Below, piece by piece: positions 61,194 to 64,000 of a DNA stretch of 64,000 nt. Origin of the DNA: UBA4732 sp002404095 (lineage in GTDB: Bacteria > Planctomycetota > Planctomycetia > Gemmatales > Gemmataceae). The stretch lies in NCBI GenBank assembly GCA_036783645.1, contig DAIPWT010000003.1, positions 56,671 through 120,670 of the forward strand. The letters are read 5' to 3'. The position numbers were made by a program, and so were the translations under genes. The notes below the pieces were generated by a model. That model was not told where the DNA came from. It did no database searches and was given only the letters and a program-made list of their open reading frames with translations. The stretch's first letter is position 1, and each line of letters opens with the position of its first letter.

Positions 61194-62894
61194 ATGCGCA
61201 TTTACGCCGCCTGGGTGCTGCTCGGGCTGATTCCGTCGCAGACTGTGAGAAAGGTGATGCCTATCCCTGTTCCCACTCCCCTGCTTCCATCGGCGTCCTT
61301 TGACGTGCCCGACGAACAGGTTCTCAATGACAACAAGATTCCCACGGACGGCCCCCGACTGCTGGAGTTTTTCCGTCGGCACATCGTCCAGACGGCCGAT
61401 GAGTCGCGCATTCAAAGTCTCATCCGGCAACTGGGCGACGACGATTTCAATCAGCGCGAGGACGCATCGCTTCAGCTCAACGGCATGGGTTTGCGCGCCA
61501 GGCCGTTCCTTCAGAAAGCCGCCTTCGACCAGGACGCCGAGATCGCGCACCGGGCTAAGGAATGTCTGAAGCAACTGGACCAGGGGACCGCGGCCGTCGC
61601 GGTCGCGGCTGGCATTCGTGTGCTGGCCAAGCTCAAGCCCGACGGGGCCGCCGAGACGCTACTCGCTTATCTCCCCTCGGCCGCCGAGGAATCGTTGGCC
61701 GAGGAAGTACGCCTCGCGCTCGTCGAGCTGGCGGTGCGCGATGGTAAGGCTGATCCCGCCCTGGTCGCGGCGCTGACGGACAAGTCGGCGCTCAAGCGCG
61801 CGGCCGCGGCGTTCGCCCTGGGACAGGCCAAAGCCGCCGACCAGTTGCCGGCCGTGCGGAAACTGCTGCAGGACGCCGACCCCGCCGTCTGTTATCGGGC
61901 GGCCGTGGCGTTGGCGGCGGCGGGAGAGAAAGAGGCCGTGCCGGTGCTGATCGGTCTGCTGGACAAGCTGTCGTCGGCCGACGCCGGCCATGTCGAGGAA
62001 TTGCTGTACCGCATCGCCGACGATAAGGCGCCAGCCTCCCCGCCTTCGCCTAGCGTCCGCGGCGCGCTGAGGACGAGCGACATGGCCGCCCGCAGCAAAG
62101 CCTGGAAAACGTGGTGGGACGACAACGGCGCCAAAGTGGACGCCGGCCGGCTGGAGGACGCGGCGCGTACCCTTGGGTACACCCTGGTCGTGCTGCTCGA
62201 TCAAGGGCGCATCCTTGAACTCGACGCGGCCAACCATCCGCGCTTGGCAATCGACCGTCTCGATTTTCCGCTGGACGCCCAGCTTCTGCCGAAAGATCAT
62301 ATCCTCGTGGCCGAGCATAACGGCAACCGCGTCACCGAACGCGACAAAGAAAACAAGATCGTTTGGGAGAAGCTCATCGAAGGTCCGCTCGCCGCCCAAC
62401 GGCTGCCCAACGGCAACACTTTCATCGCCACGCGCGGCGGACTGATCGAGGTGGACGGGGGCGGCAAGCAAGTATCCAACTTCGAGCGACCCAACGGCGA
62501 GGCCATTATGAAGGCGAAGAAACTGCCTAGCGGCGAAATCGCCCTCATCACGCAACTCGGAGCGACTCGCTTCGTCTTGCTGGGCGCCGACGGACATGAA
62601 ATCCGCAGCCTCAGCGTGGATTTGAAGTATTCCGGAGGGCGTATTGATGTATTGCCCAACGGCAACCTGCTCTTACCAGAGGCCGGCGCCAACCGTGTGG
62701 TGGAGCTGAACAAGGCCGGCGACGTCGTCTGGCAAGTCGCGGCCGAACTGCCGATCGCGGCAGTGCGTTTGCCCAACGGCCATACGCTGATTACCTCCAT
62801 GAGCGAACACCGCGCCGTCGAGGTGGACCGAGACGGCAAGGAAGTGTGGCAGTATCGGCAGGACACGCGCGTCACGCGGGCGTTCCGCCGTTAA
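61194..62894 (+). CDS. Secreted HEAT-repeat/beta-propeller protein, paralogue 3 (one HEAT module)
   Basis: The 566-residue protein has a signal-like start (AAWVLLGLIPSQ). It has only one HEAT module (about 70-310, ending KAWKTWWDDNG) before the same propeller (LELDAANHPRLAID, AAQRLPNGNTFIATR, AVRLPNGHTLITSM). It is about 245 residues shorter than the other two, close to the length of one module. Thus the pair above gained, or this one lost, one HEAT unit. AAGGAAC precedes the ATG. Its stop TAA overlaps the stop of the converging FHA gene (TTAA at 62891-62894). Confidence 0.86.
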   Translation: MRIYAAWVLLGLIPSQTVRKVMPIPVPTPLLPSASFDVPDEQVLNDNKIPTDGPRLLEFFRRHIVQTADESRIQSLIRQLGDDDFNQREDASLQLNGMGLRARPFLQKAAFDQDAEIAHRAKECLKQLDQGTAAVAVAAGIRVLAKLKPDGAAETLLAYLPSAAEESLAEEVRLALVELAVRDGKADPALVAALTDKSALKRAAAAFALGQAKAADQLPAVRKLLQDADPAVCYRAAVALAAAGEKEAVPVLIGLLDKLSSADAGHVEELLYRIADDKAPASPPSPSVRGALRTSDMAARSKAWKTWWDDNGAKVDAGRLEDAARTLGYTLVVLLDQGRILELDAANHPRLAIDRLDFPLDAQLLPKDHILVAEHNGNRVTERDKENKIVWEKLIEGPLAAQRLPNGNTFIATRGGLIEVDGGGKQVSNFERPNGEAIMKAKKLPSGEIALITQLGATRFVLLGADGHEIRSLSVDLKYSGGRIDVLPNGNLLLPEAGANRVVELNKAGDVVWQVAAELPIAAVRLPNGHTLITSMSEHRAVEVDRDGKEVWQYRQDTRVTRAFRR

Positions 62895-63829
62895 GCGGGC
62901 TGCTTCCGGCGTTCGCCGAAACGAAGCCTGTTTTTGCCCACGCGAATCTCGTCGCCGGAGCGCAGCGGCGTCGGCTCCGTGATGCGGAGGCCGTTGAGAA
63001 AGGTGCCGCCGAGCGTGTCGGCGTCCACCAAGAGGTAACGGTCGCCCCGGCGTAAGATGCGGGCGTGTGTGCGCTCCACGCTGTTGTCGCCGAACAGGCC
63101 GATGTCGCACGACTCAGCCCTGCCGATGACGATCTCCCCCTTCGACACGATTAGCTCACGGCCTGGCCGAGACCCTGCCTCGACCTTCACCCACGCCTCT
63201 TTAAGAATCACCTGCGCCGCCCCGATCAGCAGGCCGATGCACAGGCCCAGGGCCACGAATCCCGCGGCGCCGGGCGTCCACATCTTATCCAGATCTACTT
63301 TGTCGCCAAATAGAGTTCCGAACGCGCCGTAGAGGAGCAAATAGAGCAAGCTGCCGAGCAGTCCGCCAACGGCGCCGCCTGACAGCCCGTGAACGACTTT
63401 CCGTAGCGCGCCGCGCACGTCATGTTTTCGCAGGACCGCGAGCAACAGGTCGAACACGCCCACGGAAGCGCCGATGAGGAGGCCCGTACACGTCCAACCG
63501 AGGATTTGGCCCGCGATTTGAAGAGGCAAAGAGTTCAAATTGCGCGTGAAGCCGCCGGTGATCGAGCCGCCGATGAGGCCGGCGCCGCCGCCAACGAAGC
63601 CGGCCGTCAGCACGCGCGCCGCAATAAGAAAGAACTGACCCCAGGAGAAATTCACCAGTGAGTCGATCAGGGCCAGCACAACGCCGAGCATGAGACCGAC
63701 GCACAATGCCTTGAGAGCGTCCAAAAGGACGCTTGGGGATAGCGAGGGAAATTTGCCCAACGTCCAGCCGACGAGGGCGGCGCAACCTCCGCAAACGGCG
63801 CAGTAATAGATGAACCATCGAAAGGACAT
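62891..63829 (-). CDS. Membrane protein with C-terminal FHA domain
   Basis: From ATG 63829 (GGAGCG upstream) the protein is 312 residues. About seven glycine-rich hydrophobic helices (residues 5-220) are followed by a cytoplasmic FHA domain (about 235-312) with GEIVIGRAESCDIGL, the SVERTHARI phosphopeptide loop and GGTFLNG. FHA domains bind phosphothreonine, so this is probably a membrane protein that docks partners phosphorylated by Ser/Thr kinases. A perfect 36-bp-arm palindrome starts 18 bases upstream of its start codon. Confidence 0.87.
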   Translation of the reverse strand: MSFRWFIYYCAVCGGCAALVGWTLGKFPSLSPSVLLDALKALCVGLMLGVVLALIDSLVNFSWGQFFLIAARVLTAGFVGGGAGLIGGSITGGFTRNLNSLPLQIAGQILGWTCTGLLIGASVGVFDLLLAVLRKHDVRGALRKVVHGLSGGAVGGLLGSLLYLLLYGAFGTLFGDKVDLDKMWTPGAAGFVALGLCIGLLIGAAQVILKEAWVKVEAGSRPGRELIVSKGEIVIGRAESCDIGLFGDNSVERTHARILRRGDRYLLVDADTLGGTFLNGLRITEPTPLRSGDEIRVGKNRLRFGERRKQPA

Positions 63830-63847
63830 CGCCGCTCCGCTCGAACA

Positions 63848-63936
63848 AACCGCCAAGACGCCAAGGACGCCAAGAAGACAAAAACTGAACCTTGAATTGG
63901 TTTTGTCTTCTTGGCGTCCTTGGCGTCTTGGCGGTT
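63848..63936. repeat. Palindromic element, 36-bp perfect arms
   Basis: The arms are perfect, 63848-63883 and 63901-63936, 36 bp each, with internal repeats of CGCCAAG around a 17-base loop. It is the longest perfect element in the window. It lies upstream of the FHA gene, where it cannot terminate that transcript. Confidence 0.95.
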
Positions 63937-64000
63937 AATTTACTCTTAGAGCCTGTGCGAATAGTCGATTTCTGCGTATAATGAGGTATGAAGACTCAAC
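63937..64000 (+). other. Window end: possible promoter and gene start
   Basis: A TATAAT hexamer lies at 63977-63982 without a good -35, and ATG codons follow at 63981 and 63988 (MKTQ in the latter). The gene, if any, is cut off by the window. The word GAGCCTGTGCGAATAG just upstream recalls ends of IS5-like elements, but this cannot be settled here. Confidence 0.25.

Noticed and set aside
1..64000. tRNA, rRNA or riboswitch genes
   Set aside because: Reading for conserved arms and cores on both strands gave no candidate; a tRNAscan and Rfam search would be decisive.

Overview
The window is GC-rich, gene-dense bacterial chromosome and most likely comes from a planctomycete close to the Gemmataceae. 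The inference rests on gene content: a Ser/Thr-kinase-like protein fused to a WD40 propeller, a large MoxR/DUF58/BatA/VWA/DUF4159 cluster, ThyX thymidylate synthase, a short Rho, Uma2-type nucleases, very large secreted PQQ/HEAT propeller proteins, and many intergenic palindromes. No rRNA, tRNA, CRISPR array or complete insertion sequence was recognised. A run of 100 Ns at 53776-53875 is a scaffold gap.

Layout. 1-3015 (+): end of a kinase-like/WD40 gene, a small secreted protein and a lipoprotein. 3029-4372 (-): MFS transporter. 4592-22448 (+): an 18-kb co-directional cluster of a giant coiled-coil membrane protein, VWA/GATase-like membrane proteins, a terpene-cyclase-like protein, a DUF4159 protein, MoxR, DUF58 and BatA-type VWA, with a Uma2 nuclease and a nucleotidyltransferase embedded. 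23134-25067 (-): Nudix/metallo-beta-lactamase fusion and a stand-alone receiver. 25336-29405 (+): RNase HI, a histidine kinase and an NtrC-type regulator. 29501-34441 (-): zinc ribbon, rhomboid, site-2 protease, FHA-GAF histidine kinase and a conserved membrane protein. 34580-38521: CoA transferase (+), then ndk, rho and thyX (-). 38859-40963 (+): prpB-prpC. 40964-45020: an accessory stretch with an orphan membrane protein, a leucine-rich-repeat protein, a VapBC-like pair and repeat clusters. 45021-51975 (+): giant PQQ protein, histidine kinase, small ORF and lipoprotein. 51983-55715 (-): a second MoxR-DUF58 pair, an FAH-family enzyme and Uma2. 56062-62894 (+): three tandem HEAT-repeat/beta-propeller paralogues. 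62891-63829 (-): FHA membrane protein.

How genes work together. MoxR ATPases with DUF58 and VWA proteins are thought to act as metal-dependent chaperone assemblies at the membrane; here they sit with two VWA/GATase-like proteins and a tandem DUF4159 protein. The kinase at 26218 and regulator at 27933 look like a sigma-54 two-component pair. prpB and prpC imply propionyl-CoA use by the methylcitrate cycle.

The most unusual feature is a dense set of about 25 long palindromic elements of several sequence families. Most lie within 20 bases of a stop codon. Others lie in divergent promoter regions, inside rnhA in frame, at the 5' end of the terpene-cyclase-like gene with loss of an upstream reading frame, across the signal-peptide codons of the gene at 12102, and across the stop codon of the MFS gene. 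They behave like mobile palindromes that remodel protein ends rather than like ordinary terminators.
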